Shown: positions 9,346 through 16,987, counted from the stretch's first letter. The stretch: 37,512 nucleotides of DNA from Candidatus Peribacteraceae bacterium (GCA_022843885.1 JALHMU010000004.1:1-37512); one strand, 5' to 3'. Translations and numbers: made by a program. The notes: generated from the sequence alone by a model not told the origin.

Positions 9346-10664
9346 AACGCGCACTCAATCGTTTTGAACGGTTTTGGTTTGATCCGGTCGGTGTAACCGG
9401 ATTCGGGCTCATGCGTGTCGCATTTGGGCTCTTGGCCTTGGGATCGTTTGTCCCGCAATGGTCACAAATCGAACGTTTTTATGGCGGTTCCGGACTTCTT
9501 CCCATTGATGTAACCAATGATTTTTTACGCAGTGAATTTCGACTGACTGTTTTTAACTACATCGGCGAACCGAACATGGTTTTTGCCGTCTATCTCCTTT
9601 TGATCTTCTGCTTGGTGTGCGTGACGCTGGGTATTTTCACGCGCACGACCATGATCACATCGGCGATCCTCATCTTCTCATTTCATGAACGACAACCCAT
9701 CATCTTAGCCGGTGGCGACACGCTGCTCCGGAATCTTGCCTTCATATTGGCAGTGTCACCGTGTCACCGAAGTTACTCGTTGTGGAACGTGAAACGTCGG
9801 TACAAGGTCTGGAAAGAAAAACAGAAGGAAGCACCTGCGTTGACAATGCCTGCCTGGCCGTATCGATTACTACTGTGGCAAATCATCATGATGTACGTGG
9901 GTTCTGTCTGGACCAAAGCGATAGGAACCATGTGGTGGGACGGATCAGCAGTGGGCATCGCTGTGCATCATGAACATTTCGCCCGTTTCTCACGACCTAT
10001 CGCCAATGCGATCTCCAGCCTCGGTGTCTTTGAAGCAGCATTCGTTCTGGTGAGCCAATCCTTGTGGCCACTCCTACTCCTCATTCCCGTTCTTCATACC
10101 GTTCTCCCCTATTCAAAGCGAATCATACAAACGCGAATCGTGCGACGTGCCGCCGTTGTGTGTGACAGCATGGTCCACATCGGCATTTTGATAACCATGG
10201 AAGTGGGTATTTTTTCTTCAGCGGTCCTTACGGGTCTCATCGGCACGCTGAAAGATGAAGATTTCGTCGCACTGAGACGATTTATCAATCGCTGGTCTCG
10301 GGGAAAAACAGTCGTGTTGTACGACGGACACTGCGGCCTCTGCCTTCGTTCTGTGTTCGTACTCAGAACACTAGATAGCTTGGATCGACTGAAGCCCGTC
10401 GACTTCCATGAAGATACGCTACGGAAAAAAATCGCACCAAAAATAACACTCCAGGCCTTGGATAAAGCACTGCATGTAAAACTTCCGAATGGGACCTTCC
10501 GAATGGGCTTCCGGGCTTTCCGTGCCATCAGCTGGAGCATCCCGTGGTTATGGGTGTTCGCACCGTTTTTGTATCTCCCCGGAGCGGTATTTATAGGCGA
10601 CAGGGTCTATGACCGCATCGCAAAGAGACGAAAGAAATGTCGTCATGGACACTGTCTACGGTAG
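9342..10664 (+). CDS. HTTM membrane protein fused to a DCC thiol-disulfide domain
   Basis: A 440-residue protein. Residues about 20-300 form a multi-pass HTTM domain related to the membrane part of vitamin K-dependent gamma-carboxylase. Residues about 322-435 form a DCC (DUF393, YuxK-like) domain starting VVLYDGHCGLC, with the redox pair Cys331 and Cys334 in the DGxCxxC signature. DCC proteins are proposed thiol-disulfide oxidoreductases. The fusion suggests a membrane redox or modification enzyme of unknown substrate. An upstream in-frame GTG at 9324 exists, but the ATG at 9342 overlaps the stop of the partner gene, which is the usual coupled arrangement. There is no Shine-Dalgarno sequence. 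Confidence 0.85.
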   Translation: MKRALNRFERFWFDPVGVTGFGLMRVAFGLLALGSFVPQWSQIERFYGGSGLLPIDVTNDFLRSEFRLTVFNYIGEPNMVFAVYLLLIFCLVCVTLGIFTRTTMITSAILIFSFHERQPIILAGGDTLLRNLAFILAVSPCHRSYSLWNVKRRYKVWKEKQKEAPALTMPAWPYRLLLWQIIMMYVGSVWTKAIGTMWWDGSAVGIAVHHEHFARFSRPIANAISSLGVFEAAFVLVSQSLWPLLLLIPVLHTVLPYSKRIIQTRIVRRAAVVCDSMVHIGILITMEVGIFSSAVLTGLIGTLKDEDFVALRRFINRWSRGKTVVLYDGHCGLCLRSVFVLRTLDSLDRLKPVDFHEDTLRKKIAPKITLQALDKALHVKLPNGTFRMGFRAFRAISWSIPWLWVFAPFLYLPGAVFIGDRVYDRIAKRRKKCRHGHCLR

Positions 10665-10691
10665 CGCTGTTTTAGAGCCCTAAACACGCTA
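10662..10691 (+). other. Hairpin overlapping the HTTM stop codon and the next promoter
   Basis: TAGCG (10662-10666) pairs with CGCTA (10687-10691), and an inner TTTAG (10671-10675) pairs with CTAAA (10680-10684) across a 4-base loop. The outer arm includes the TAG stop of the HTTM gene and touches the -10 of the DUF5652 gene. No T-run follows, so it may be a weak 3-prime hairpin or a regulatory site. Confidence 0.35.
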
Positions 10692-10695
10692 TACT
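10690..10695 (+). promoter_or_regulatory. -10 element of the DUF5652-trhO operon
   Basis: TATACT ends exactly 6 bases before the ATG at 10702, placing the transcript start at or next to the start codon. No clear -35 is seen at the right distance. Confidence 0.55.
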
Positions 10696-10701
10696 GCATG
10701 C

Positions 10702-11028
10702 ATGGATCTGACGAATGTTTCCAGCAACATGCAATTTATCGGCCAAGTGTATAACTTGGAGATTCTTGCGATGCTCATCCCTTTTTTGATGGCACTCCTT
10801 TTGTGGGAACTCGTATGGAAAGGATTTGCATTGTGGCGCGCTGCACGCCTGGGCATGACACCATGGTTCATCACGATGCTCGTGGTCAACTCCGTCGGCA
10901 TTCTGCCGATTACATTTCTACTGATGACACGAAAGAAGTACCGCGATTTCCAGCGAAAATCAGACCATGAAGAAATCGTCGCAATCGCCGAAGAAGTTAT
11001 GGAAAGTCATGTTACGCACCACGAATGA
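10702..11028 (+). CDS. DUF5652 small membrane protein
   Basis: A 108-residue protein with two membrane helices. The stretch LLLWELVWKGFALWRAAR, then TPWFITMLVVNSVGILPI, matches the pattern of DUF5652, a small membrane family common in Patescibacteria and of unknown role. The C-terminus is charged and probably cytoplasmic. Its TGA stop overlaps the trhO ATG by 4 bases (11025-11028), so the two are translated together. Nothing in the sequence ties it to trhO function. Confidence 0.85.
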   Translation: MDLTNVSSNMQFIGQVYNLEILAMLIPFLMALLLWELVWKGFALWRAARLGMTPWFITMLVVNSVGILPITFLLMTRKKYRDFQRKSDHEEIVAIAEEVMESHVTHHE

Positions 11029-11894
11029 AGGTTCTCTTGTACTACAAATACGTGGCACTTCCCGATGCGGAAGCCGAGAAACTGGCCCACCGCGAATTGT
11101 GCGAGCGTCTAAATCTGAAAGGTCGCATCATTCTCAGTCAGGAAGGAATCAATGGAACGTGTGCCGGAATGCCTGCAGATATCGTCGCATACAAAGCGTA
11201 TATGAACGCACATCCACAGTTTGCAGGGATCCATTTCAAAGAGTCAGAAAGTGTCGATCAGCCCTTTCCAAAGCTCTCCATCAAGGTTCGCGCTGAACTC
11301 GTCACACTGCGTCATGACGTCGACGTGAAAAATGCTGCACCGTACATTACGCCGGAAGAATTGCATGCGTCTCTTGAACGTGGTGATGCATTGATTCTGG
11401 TTGATATGCGTAACGAGTACGAAGCGAAGATCGGACGCTTCAAGAATGCGGTGATTGTTCCGACTCGCTACTTCCGTGAGCTACCGACGCAGGTGCAGAA
11501 CCTGCTCCCCTACAAAGATATGCCCGTTGTGACGTATTGCACCGGCGGCATCCGTTGTGAGAAAGCGAGCGCACTATTGCACGAACACGGATTCACGAAT
11601 GTACGACAGCTGGAAGGAGGCATCGTGACCTATGCCGAAAAATATCCGAATGGATTCTTCGAGGGCACGTGCTTCGTGTTCGATGATCGCATGGATCTGC
11701 GATATCAGACCGAGAAAAAGATTCTCAGTCAGTGCACACATTGTGTCGAGCCATGTGATCGATACATCGACTGTGCGGATGTGACCTGCAATGCACTATT
11801 TTTGTCGTGTGAAAGCTGTGAACGCGCGACTGCAGCACATTGTCCGACGTGTCAGGCGCTGCGTGCCAGACGATCGGAGTTACAGCCAGCTTGA
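11025..11894 (+). CDS. trhO: tRNA uridine(34) hydroxylase, rhodanese family
   Basis: TrhO (YceA family) introduces the hydroxyl of 5-hydroxyuridine at the wobble position of tRNA using oxygen. The 289 residues show the N-terminal ferredoxin-like region with GRIILSQEGINGTCAG, the rhodanese domain with VDMRNEYEAKIGRF and the active loop YCTGGIRCEKAS (Cys172 and Cys178). The cysteine-rich tail (CTHC, CESC, CPTC) is typical of the family and probably binds zinc. It is coupled to the DUF5652 gene upstream. Its last 43 bases overlap a small zinc-ribbon gene on the opposite strand. Together with queA it suggests active wobble-base modification in this small genome. Confidence 0.93.
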   Translation: MKVLLYYKYVALPDAEAEKLAHRELCERLNLKGRIILSQEGINGTCAGMPADIVAYKAYMNAHPQFAGIHFKESESVDQPFPKLSIKVRAELVTLRHDVDVKNAAPYITPEELHASLERGDALILVDMRNEYEAKIGRFKNAVIVPTRYFRELPTQVQNLLPYKDMPVVTYCTGGIRCEKASALLHEHGFTNVRQLEGGIVTYAEKYPNGFFEGTCFVFDDRMDLRYQTEKKILSQCTHCVEPCDRYIDCADVTCNALFLSCESCERATAAHCPTCQALRARRSELQPA

Positions 11895-12031
11895 GTCCCG
11901 CCATCGCAACAGGTTTCCGCTAATTGACCGCATTGTGTGCAGAAGTATTTGAGTTTTTTCATCGTAAGTGTGCCACCACAACACATGCAGTGGTTTTGCA
12001 CTTTTGCCTCAAGGTCAGCAGCTGCCAACAT
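11852..12031 (-). CDS. Hidden 59-residue zinc-ribbon protein
   Basis: Reading the minus strand from the ATG at 12031 gives 59 residues: a short acidic start (MLAAADLEAKVQNH), then Cys15-x-Cys17-Cys18-GG, a basic stretch (MKKLKYF), Cys31-x2-Cys34-G and Cys41-Cys42, ending in TGA at 11852. The paired CxC(C)GG and CxxCG knuckles fit a zinc ribbon of about 25 residues. TACAGT ends 6 bases before the ATG, the same leaderless layout as the neighbouring genes. The gene fills the 172-base gap between trhO and the CNNM gene and overlaps the trhO 3-prime end tail to tail. The partner and function are unknown; small zinc ribbons often bind nucleic acid or another protein. Confidence 0.65.
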   Translation of the reverse strand: MLAAADLEAKVQNHCMCCGGTLTMKKLKYFCTQCGQLAETCCDGGTQAGCNSDRLARSA

Positions 12032-12037
12032 GGAAAA

Positions 12038-12043
12038 ACTGTA
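12038..12043 (-). promoter_or_regulatory. -10 element of the zinc-ribbon gene
   Basis: TACAGT on the minus strand lies 6 bases upstream of the ATG at 12031. It sits back to back with the plus-strand -10 at 12050-12055, so only one polymerase could occupy the site at a time. Confidence 0.45.
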
Positions 12044-12049
12044 GCATGT

Positions 12050-12055
12050 TATGAT
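12050..12055 (+). promoter_or_regulatory. -10 element of the CNNM/CBS gene
   Basis: TATGAT ends 11 bases before the ATG at 12067, giving a leader of about 5 bases. It faces away from the minus-strand -10 at 12038-12043. Confidence 0.5.
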
Positions 12056-12066
12056 CCACGCAATCT

Positions 12067-13056
12067 ATGTTTCAACTTTTTCTCCTGACTATCGGCTTTA
12101 TCACACTTTCGGGTGTGCTGGCCATGATCGATGCCGCGATTTTGAGTGTGACACCGGGCGAGGTGGAAGAATTGATCGGCCAAAAGAAAATCGGCGCTCG
12201 TGCACTCAAGCGACTCGTGCGACATATGACCCGTGCAATCAGTGTGATCGTCGTGCTCACGAACATTACGAATATTTTAGGGCCGATCTTGGTTGGCCAG
12301 AAGACTGTGCAGCTGTTCGGCAGCACGGCAATCGGCATTATTACAGCGCTTCTGACGCTGCTTACGATCATCTTCTCGGAAATCATCCCTAAGGCGATCG
12401 GCAGCCATTACGCCCCAACTATCGGACGTTTTGTCGCCCCGTTCCTGAACGCAATGATCATTATCTTGTTCCCATTCGTATGGCTCCTTGAACGTGCGGT
12501 GCGATTGTTTAAATCCGGAAAGCGTCGTGTCGGGACGGAGGAACAAATTCGTGCGCTCGCGAACATTGGCGGCAAAGCAGGGCACATCGATATCGACGAG
12601 AAAGAACTGATTCACCGCGCCTTCATCCTCAATGACAAACGCGTCCGTGAAATCATGACCCCGCGTGATCGCATCATTGTCGTGCCGGATAAAGCGACCG
12701 TACGTGAAGCGGCGCAATTCGTGTTTGATCATTCGTATTCACGCTACCCCGTCTTTAAGGAATCATTGGATGATATTCACGGCTTCATTTTAAGTCGTGA
12801 TGTGTTGGCCTCGCTTGCCAACGGTCATGATAGTGAGCCGATCACAGCGCTGATTCGACCGATTGCCAGCGTCGCTGCGTCCCGACGATCGGATGATCTG
12901 CTGAATATTCTCCGCAAGAAGCAGGCGCAAATCGCACTCGTAAAAGATGAGGAGAAAACTGCAGGCATTGTCACCTTGGAAGATGTGCTGGAGGAACTTG
13001 TCGGTGATATCGAAGACGAGGGCGACGTCGCAACGCGATCATCACCCTCGGTCTAA
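12067..13056 (+). CDS. CNNM transmembrane and CBS-pair protein (HlyC/CorC-like)
   Basis: A 329-residue membrane protein. Residues about 1-150 form the CNNM (DUF21) domain with several membrane helices and the sequence IFSEIIPKAIGSHYA, a hallmark of this family of magnesium and other divalent cation transport proteins. Residues about 195-315 are a CBS pair (VREIMTPRDRIIVVPDKATV, then GIVTLEDVLEELVGDIEDE), which usually senses adenine nucleotides. The extra C-terminal CorC_HlyC domain of longer relatives is absent. A cation exporter or regulator is the best guess. The gene ends 15 bases before the convergent anti-sigma gene. Confidence 0.87.
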   Translation: MFQLFLLTIGFITLSGVLAMIDAAILSVTPGEVEELIGQKKIGARALKRLVRHMTRAISVIVVLTNITNILGPILVGQKTVQLFGSTAIGIITALLTLLTIIFSEIIPKAIGSHYAPTIGRFVAPFLNAMIIILFPFVWLLERAVRLFKSGKRRVGTEEQIRALANIGGKAGHIDIDEKELIHRAFILNDKRVREIMTPRDRIIVVPDKATVREAAQFVFDHSYSRYPVFKESLDDIHGFILSRDVLASLANGHDSEPITALIRPIASVAASRRSDDLLNILRKKQAQIALVKDEEKTAGIVTLEDVLEELVGDIEDEGDVATRSSPSV

Positions 13057-13071
13057 GAATATTTTCGATGA

Positions 13072-14619
13072 TTATTCTCCGCGTGGAGCTGGAGCAACAG
13101 CCGTATCAGCTGCATCTACTCCTGCTGCTGGCGTTTCCATCATGAGCGGAATCGGCATGCCACCGCGGCGTTCCTTGAACGTATCAAGGACTTCCTGTGC
13201 GAGTGGAACCGTGACGTAGTTACCGTAGTAGTACGAACCTTCTGGCTTCACGACCGTGAAGATCATGGCTGGAACGTAGAGTTCCTGATTCGTATTTTTC
13301 TCGTAGCTGTAGTAGCGGACGAAGCCGATCGTTGGGTTCTCAAGTTTCACCTGTTCGATTTTCACTTCAGCATCCTCCGTATAGAAACCGTCCGGCATTT
13401 TGCCGAAGTCCTTGAGATAATCCGTAATGACTTGTGCGCTTGCGACTGCTGCGTAGTCAGACTTGCGGTACTGCTCGTTCTGGAGACCCCAGACATCGCT
13501 GACGCGCTTCTGACGGTTGTTCACAGAGATCGAGACACCGGCAACCGTTCCACCTTCGTCGTAGACCTTCTGGCCTTCGATCATGATCGGGAAGATCACG
13601 GTGACTGCGTCTGGAACGTAGATGTCGACTGGGCGAGCGGAACGCATCAGATCCATGCGCCACATGTCTTGCACTTCAGGCTCACCGAAACGTGAGAGAT
13701 CGATGCCGTAATCGTTTGCGAACTGCTTGGCGATGGAAATCGCTTCTTCATCCGGGAGAACGTCTTCAGGCTTCAAGCGATACTGAGCCCAGCATGCTTC
13801 GGTCTGACAATCATTTTCTGGATGTGGCCACTTCTCCCAGTTCTGGTTGATGGAGAGGGTGCCTTCTTTAAGCATGAGGTTAATCATGTACCCGAACTGT
13901 GTGTTCTGGCTGAAAGAAATGGAATCAACACTCGCACCGCCGAATTTATTCAAGTCCATAAGACCGACGTTGAAATTCTTCGAGAGCGTTGCAAGGCTAA
14001 CATTATTCATACTCTTCTGACGTTCAAACACGGAGACCGTGCCTTCAGGCAATGCTGGAAGTTCGCCATCGAAAATGAATTCATAATTCGTAAAACTTGG
14101 TGGGTAGATGTCTGGAGCAATCAACTTGCTGTCCGTTGCTACAGGAGCAACCGGATTGGAAACACCACCGCCACCGCCCATGCCCATTTCGGCACTGCCG
14201 CCACCGGCTTGTGTACGTGCATTGGACTGGATCGCTGCGACATTAAAAGCGTTTGGTGCAGCCTCTTCTACGGAGTACGTGAAGAGTGGTGTGCCAGGTG
14301 CGTCTGGGATCGCGGATTGGTTCATGACGACCACTGCGGTCGGCACGGCAATCACTGCAGTCACAACGGCGCCGGCAATTGCGTAGGTAAAGTTATTCAT
14401 AGTGAGGAAGGAAAAGAATGAAGGAGAGGGGAAAGAAGTGAGAGTTGTGGCGCGGATGTTCAAGCGCTTGCGGAGCTCTTCGACGAAGTGTTCATCCGGA
14501 AGGCGTGCTGGATCATTGGCCAGGAGATATTCGATGAGGGGACGTAGATCTTTTTCGTGATTGCGGAGATCTGGATCGATCTCGTAGAGCTCGCGTAGTA
14601 TCGCCTGAATGTTTTTCAT
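13072..14619 (-). CDS. Membrane anti-sigma factor-like protein
   Basis: A 515-residue protein encoded directly after an ECF sigma factor, with its ATG overlapping the sigma TGA (14616-14619). Such pairs are usually sigma and anti-sigma. The N-terminal 70 residues are helical and charged (including DEHFVEELRKRLNIR), fitting a cytoplasmic sigma-binding region. One membrane helix lies at about 75-97. The rest is extracytoplasmic: a glycine-rich low-complexity linker, then a domain of about 350 residues with no recognised name. No HxxxCxxC zinc anti-sigma motif is present. The external part may sense an envelope signal. That role is inferred from the operon only. Confidence 0.75.
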   Translation of the reverse strand: MKNIQAILRELYEIDPDLRNHEKDLRPLIEYLLANDPARLPDEHFVEELRKRLNIRATTLTSFPSPSFFSFLTMNNFTYAIAGAVVTAVIAVPTAVVVMNQSAIPDAPGTPLFTYSVEEAAPNAFNVAAIQSNARTQAGGGSAEMGMGGGGGVSNPVAPVATDSKLIAPDIYPPSFTNYEFIFDGELPALPEGTVSVFERQKSMNNVSLATLSKNFNVGLMDLNKFGGASVDSISFSQNTQFGYMINLMLKEGTLSINQNWEKWPHPENDCQTEACWAQYRLKPEDVLPDEEAISIAKQFANDYGIDLSRFGEPEVQDMWRMDLMRSARPVDIYVPDAVTVIFPIMIEGQKVYDEGGTVAGVSISVNNRQKRVSDVWGLQNEQYRKSDYAAVASAQVITDYLKDFGKMPDGFYTEDAEVKIEQVKLENPTIGFVRYYSYEKNTNQELYVPAMIFTVVKPEGSYYYGNYVTVPLAQEVLDTFKERRGGMPIPLMMETPAAGVDAADTAVAPAPRGE

Positions 14620-15185
14620 AGCTTAGGGGGCGAAAGAAGTAAGAGCAGGAAGACAGTGAGAGGAACAGTGAGTTTTAATTCGGCCATCGTGCGGGAATAA
14701 ATGACTTTGCAGTTACTTTCGGTCTTTCCGACGATGTCGGAGATTTCCTTGTAACTGAGCCCGTCCCACAAGCGCATCAGGATGATGTCGCGTTTCAAGG
14801 GATCCAGATCTTGAATTGCGGACGAGAGCTTTTCGTAAGTGATTCGATCATCGACTTTTTCATCCACACGTTCGGTCGATGACAAATCCCAGACGTCGTC
14901 GATGTTTTTCACGTCACGGCGCGAGCGGTAGTGGTCTGTGATCGTATTCCGCGCAATGCGATACAACCATGCCGCAAACGCACCTTTCCGTGGCGAGTAG
15001 GTGTTGATCTTCTCAAGCGCCTTCATGAAGGTAACGCTCGTCAGATCTTCAGCCGTGCCTCGCGACATCGTGCGACGGTAAATGAAACCGTAAATAGGCT
15101 TCACATACTCGCGATATAAAGGATCAAAATTCGTAAGGTCTCCGGCTTGGCAAGCGGCGACGAGTGCGGATTCATCGACTGACAT
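14616..15185 (-). CDS. ECF RNA polymerase sigma factor with hydrophobic tail
   Basis: A 189-residue sigma-70 family protein of ECF type. Region 2 includes FDPLYREYVKPIYGFIYRR, then AEDLTSVTFMKALEKI and FAAWLYRIARNTITDHYR. Region 4 includes LDPLKRDIILMRLWDGLSYK, then EISDIVGKTESNCKVIYSR. After region 4 the protein ends in an unusual hydrophobic stretch (LTVPLTVFLLLLLSPPKL), which could reach the membrane or the anti-sigma helix. The gene is the first of a two-gene operon with the anti-sigma-like protein, with a 4-base overlap. A GGAAC motif just upstream suggests autoregulation. Confidence 0.92.
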   Translation of the reverse strand: MSVDESALVAACQAGDLTNFDPLYREYVKPIYGFIYRRTMSRGTAEDLTSVTFMKALEKINTYSPRKGAFAAWLYRIARNTITDHYRSRRDVKNIDDVWDLSSTERVDEKVDDRITYEKLSSAIQDLDPLKRDIILMRLWDGLSYKEISDIVGKTESNCKVIYSRTMAELKLTVPLTVFLLLLLSPPKL

Positions 15186-15194
15186 GAAAGTGGA

Positions 15195-15220
15195 GGATAC
15201 AAATACAGATCACGTGTTCC
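15195..15220 (-). promoter_or_regulatory. Possible ECF autoregulatory promoter
   Basis: On the minus strand GGAAC (15220-15216) is followed after 16 bases by TATCC (15199-15195), which ends 9 bases before the sigma ATG. GGAAC is the usual -35 core of ECF-driven promoters, and these operons commonly activate themselves. The -10 part is less typical. Confidence 0.4.
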
Positions 15221-15274
15221 TGCATAGAGTACTACGGCACGGCCCGTGAAACGTAACAGATTTTTTTGTTCGGA

Positions 15275-15304
15275 TTGACTTCTGGCGGCAAAAACGTCTC
15301 TACT
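15275..15304 (+). promoter_or_regulatory. Promoter of queA
   Basis: TTGACT (15275-15280), an 18-base spacer and TCTACT (15299-15304) end 6 bases before the ATG at 15311. This fixes the queA start and makes its mRNA leaderless. Confidence 0.65.
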
Positions 15305-15310
15305 ACGGCT

Positions 15311-16345
15311 ATGCCGACCTTTAAAGAAATACTGGCTGCGTACGATTATTCCTTCCCAAAGGAGCACATTGCAGAAAGCCCCGCGAGCCCCAGGGATAGC
15401 GCGAAATTACTCGTGTATGACCGCAAAAAGAAGAAGGTTCAAACCGCCATCTTTAAAGATATTCTCGATTTCCTGCCAAAGAATGCTGTTTTGGTTGTGA
15501 ATCGAACGAAAGTGATTCCGGCGAATTTGCATCTCACGAAAGCAACGGGTGGCAAAGTATCGGCATTGATCCTCAACCAAGAAAAGGGACTCGAAGTGAT
15601 GGCGAATAAGAAACTGACAATCGGTGAAACCCTCACGCTCACAAAGAAACATCGCTTTACCGTGACGAAGTCGAATGGCAAGAGTTGGCTGCTCAAACCT
15701 GATTTTCCTGCGAAAGATCTGCATGCGGTGATCGAAAACTACGGATCGACGCCACTGCCACCGTATCTCAAACACTCCCCGCTCTCGGAAGCCAAACGCA
15801 AACGTGAATACCAAACCGTGTTTGCAAAAGACGAAGGTTCGATCGCGGCACCAACTGCTTCACTGCATTTTACAAAACCGCTCCTGAAGAAATTGCAGAA
15901 GAATGGCATCAAGATCGTGGAAGTAACACTGCATGTGCACCTTGGAACATTCGCACCGCTGACAGAAGAACAATGGAAGCAACAAAAGCTTCATAGTGAG
16001 TATTTTGAGATAAGTGAAGCATCGCAAAAAGCCCTGAATGAAGCCAAAAAGCAGAAGCGATCGGTCGTTGCCGTCGGGACGACTGTTGTGCGCACACTTG
16101 AATCTGCAAGCGACGCAAAAGGAAAGATCCAAAAGCGTTTTGGCGACACGAAATTATTTCTCACGGAAAAAAGTACGATCAAAGTCGTCGATGGGCTCAT
16201 CACAAACTTCCATGTACCGAGATCATCACTCTTGATGCTTGTGTCCGCATTTGTGGGGCGAAAAAAGCTTATGGAGCTGTATACGTTTGCGATGAAGAAG
16301 AATTTTCGCTTCTTCTCCTTCGGCGATGCGATGCTGATCATCTAA
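15311..16345 (+). CDS. queA: S-adenosylmethionine:tRNA ribosyltransferase-isomerase
   Basis: QueA transfers and rearranges the ribosyl part of SAM onto preQ1 at the tRNA wobble base, giving epoxyqueuosine. The 344 residues fit the family length of about 340-355. Family signatures are clear: GSIAAPTASLHFT, HVHLGTFAPL, HSEYFEIS, VGTTVVRTLES, LITNFHVPRSSLLMLVSAF and FRFFSFGDAMLI. An in-frame TTG at 15266 would add 15 residues, but that stretch contains the promoter, so ATG 15311 is preferred. No other queuosine genes are in the window. preQ1 or its precursor may be salvaged or made elsewhere. Confidence 0.96.
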   Translation: MPTFKEILAAYDYSFPKEHIAESPASPRDSAKLLVYDRKKKKVQTAIFKDILDFLPKNAVLVVNRTKVIPANLHLTKATGGKVSALILNQEKGLEVMANKKLTIGETLTLTKKHRFTVTKSNGKSWLLKPDFPAKDLHAVIENYGSTPLPPYLKHSPLSEAKRKREYQTVFAKDEGSIAAPTASLHFTKPLLKKLQKNGIKIVEVTLHVHLGTFAPLTEEQWKQQKLHSEYFEISEASQKALNEAKKQKRSVVAVGTTVVRTLESASDAKGKIQKRFGDTKLFLTEKSTIKVVDGLITNFHVPRSSLLMLVSAFVGRKKLMELYTFAMKKNFRFFSFGDAMLII

Positions 16346-16389
16346 GCGTGTCATTGCATCGATCATAAACGTCTTCTACTGTGGGCATC

Positions 16390-16947
16390 ATGTTAGAAAT
16401 TTTCCTCCTCTTGATCCTCAGCCTGTTCTTAAAAGCTGTGCAGCCAGGGATTTTCGTTACTCTCTTCCTGGTGGGACTGTGGATCATTTTGGCGCTGCCG
16501 GGCGCGATGATGATCTTTAAACTTGCGCCGCCACTGGTGCCAACACCTAATAGAACAGTGAAAAAGATGCTGGAATTTGCCAACATTAAAACCGGCACAT
16601 TGGTGTACGACCTCGGTTGTGGTGATGGTCGCATTGTGCGGGCTGCAGCGAAGCAGGGTGCCACTGCCATCGGGTATGAAATCTCTTTGCCGACATATTT
16701 CCTTGCATGGCTCTGGTCGCTTCCACAGCGAAATGTGCAGATCCGTTTTGGCAATTTCTGGAAGAAAGATTTCACCGATGCGGATGTTATTTTTTGCTAT
16801 CTCATGCCTGATCAAATGAAAAAATTCATGACTGAAGCGTGGCCAAAATTGAAAAGTGGCACACGTGTGATCTCGCATGGATTCCGCATGAAAGATTTGA
16901 AAACAGATAAAGAAGAGGCAGGGGTTTTCCTCTACGTACGGATGTAG
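16390..16947 (+). CDS. Membrane-anchored SAM-dependent methyltransferase
   Basis: A 185-residue protein with one long or two short membrane helices at about 1-45. A class I methyltransferase domain follows: LVYDLGCGDGRIV is the SAM-binding motif I, with GYEIS after the second strand and DVIFCYLMPDQM at the position of the fourth. Small membrane-tethered methyltransferases of this layout are common in Patescibacteria and their substrates are unknown. An in-frame GTG at 16381 is a weaker start, since TCTACT at 16375-16380 fits a start at the ATG. A lipid or membrane-associated substrate is possible but unproven. Confidence 0.82.
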   Translation: MLEIFLLLILSLFLKAVQPGIFVTLFLVGLWIILALPGAMMIFKLAPPLVPTPNRTVKKMLEFANIKTGTLVYDLGCGDGRIVRAAAKQGATAIGYEISLPTYFLAWLWSLPQRNVQIRFGNFWKKDFTDADVIFCYLMPDQMKKFMTEAWPKLKSGTRVISHGFRMKDLKTDKEEAGVFLYVRM

Positions 16948-16955
16948 AATTACAA

Positions 16956-16987
16956 AAAGGGCGCAAGTCATGCGACTCACGCCCTTT
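16956..16987 (-). terminator. Terminator of the DUF4215 gene
   Basis: AAAGGGCG (16956-16963) pairs with CGCCCTTT (16980-16987), with further pairing inside the loop. On the minus strand the stem is followed by TTTTTG, giving a Rho-independent terminator 13 bases after the stop of the gene at 17000. In the plus direction it has only a weak T-run, but it may also slow readthrough from the methyltransferase gene. Confidence 0.8.

Noticed and set aside
13822-14421. A 199-residue plus-strand frame
   Set aside because: It is antisense to the anti-sigma-like gene, which is coupled to the sigma factor by a 4-base overlap.
9342-15185. UGA read as glycine (code 25), as in Gracilibacteria
   Set aside because: TGA stops overlap the next ATG at 9342-9345, 11025-11028 and 14616-14619, and the proteins end at natural places. 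TGA is a stop here.
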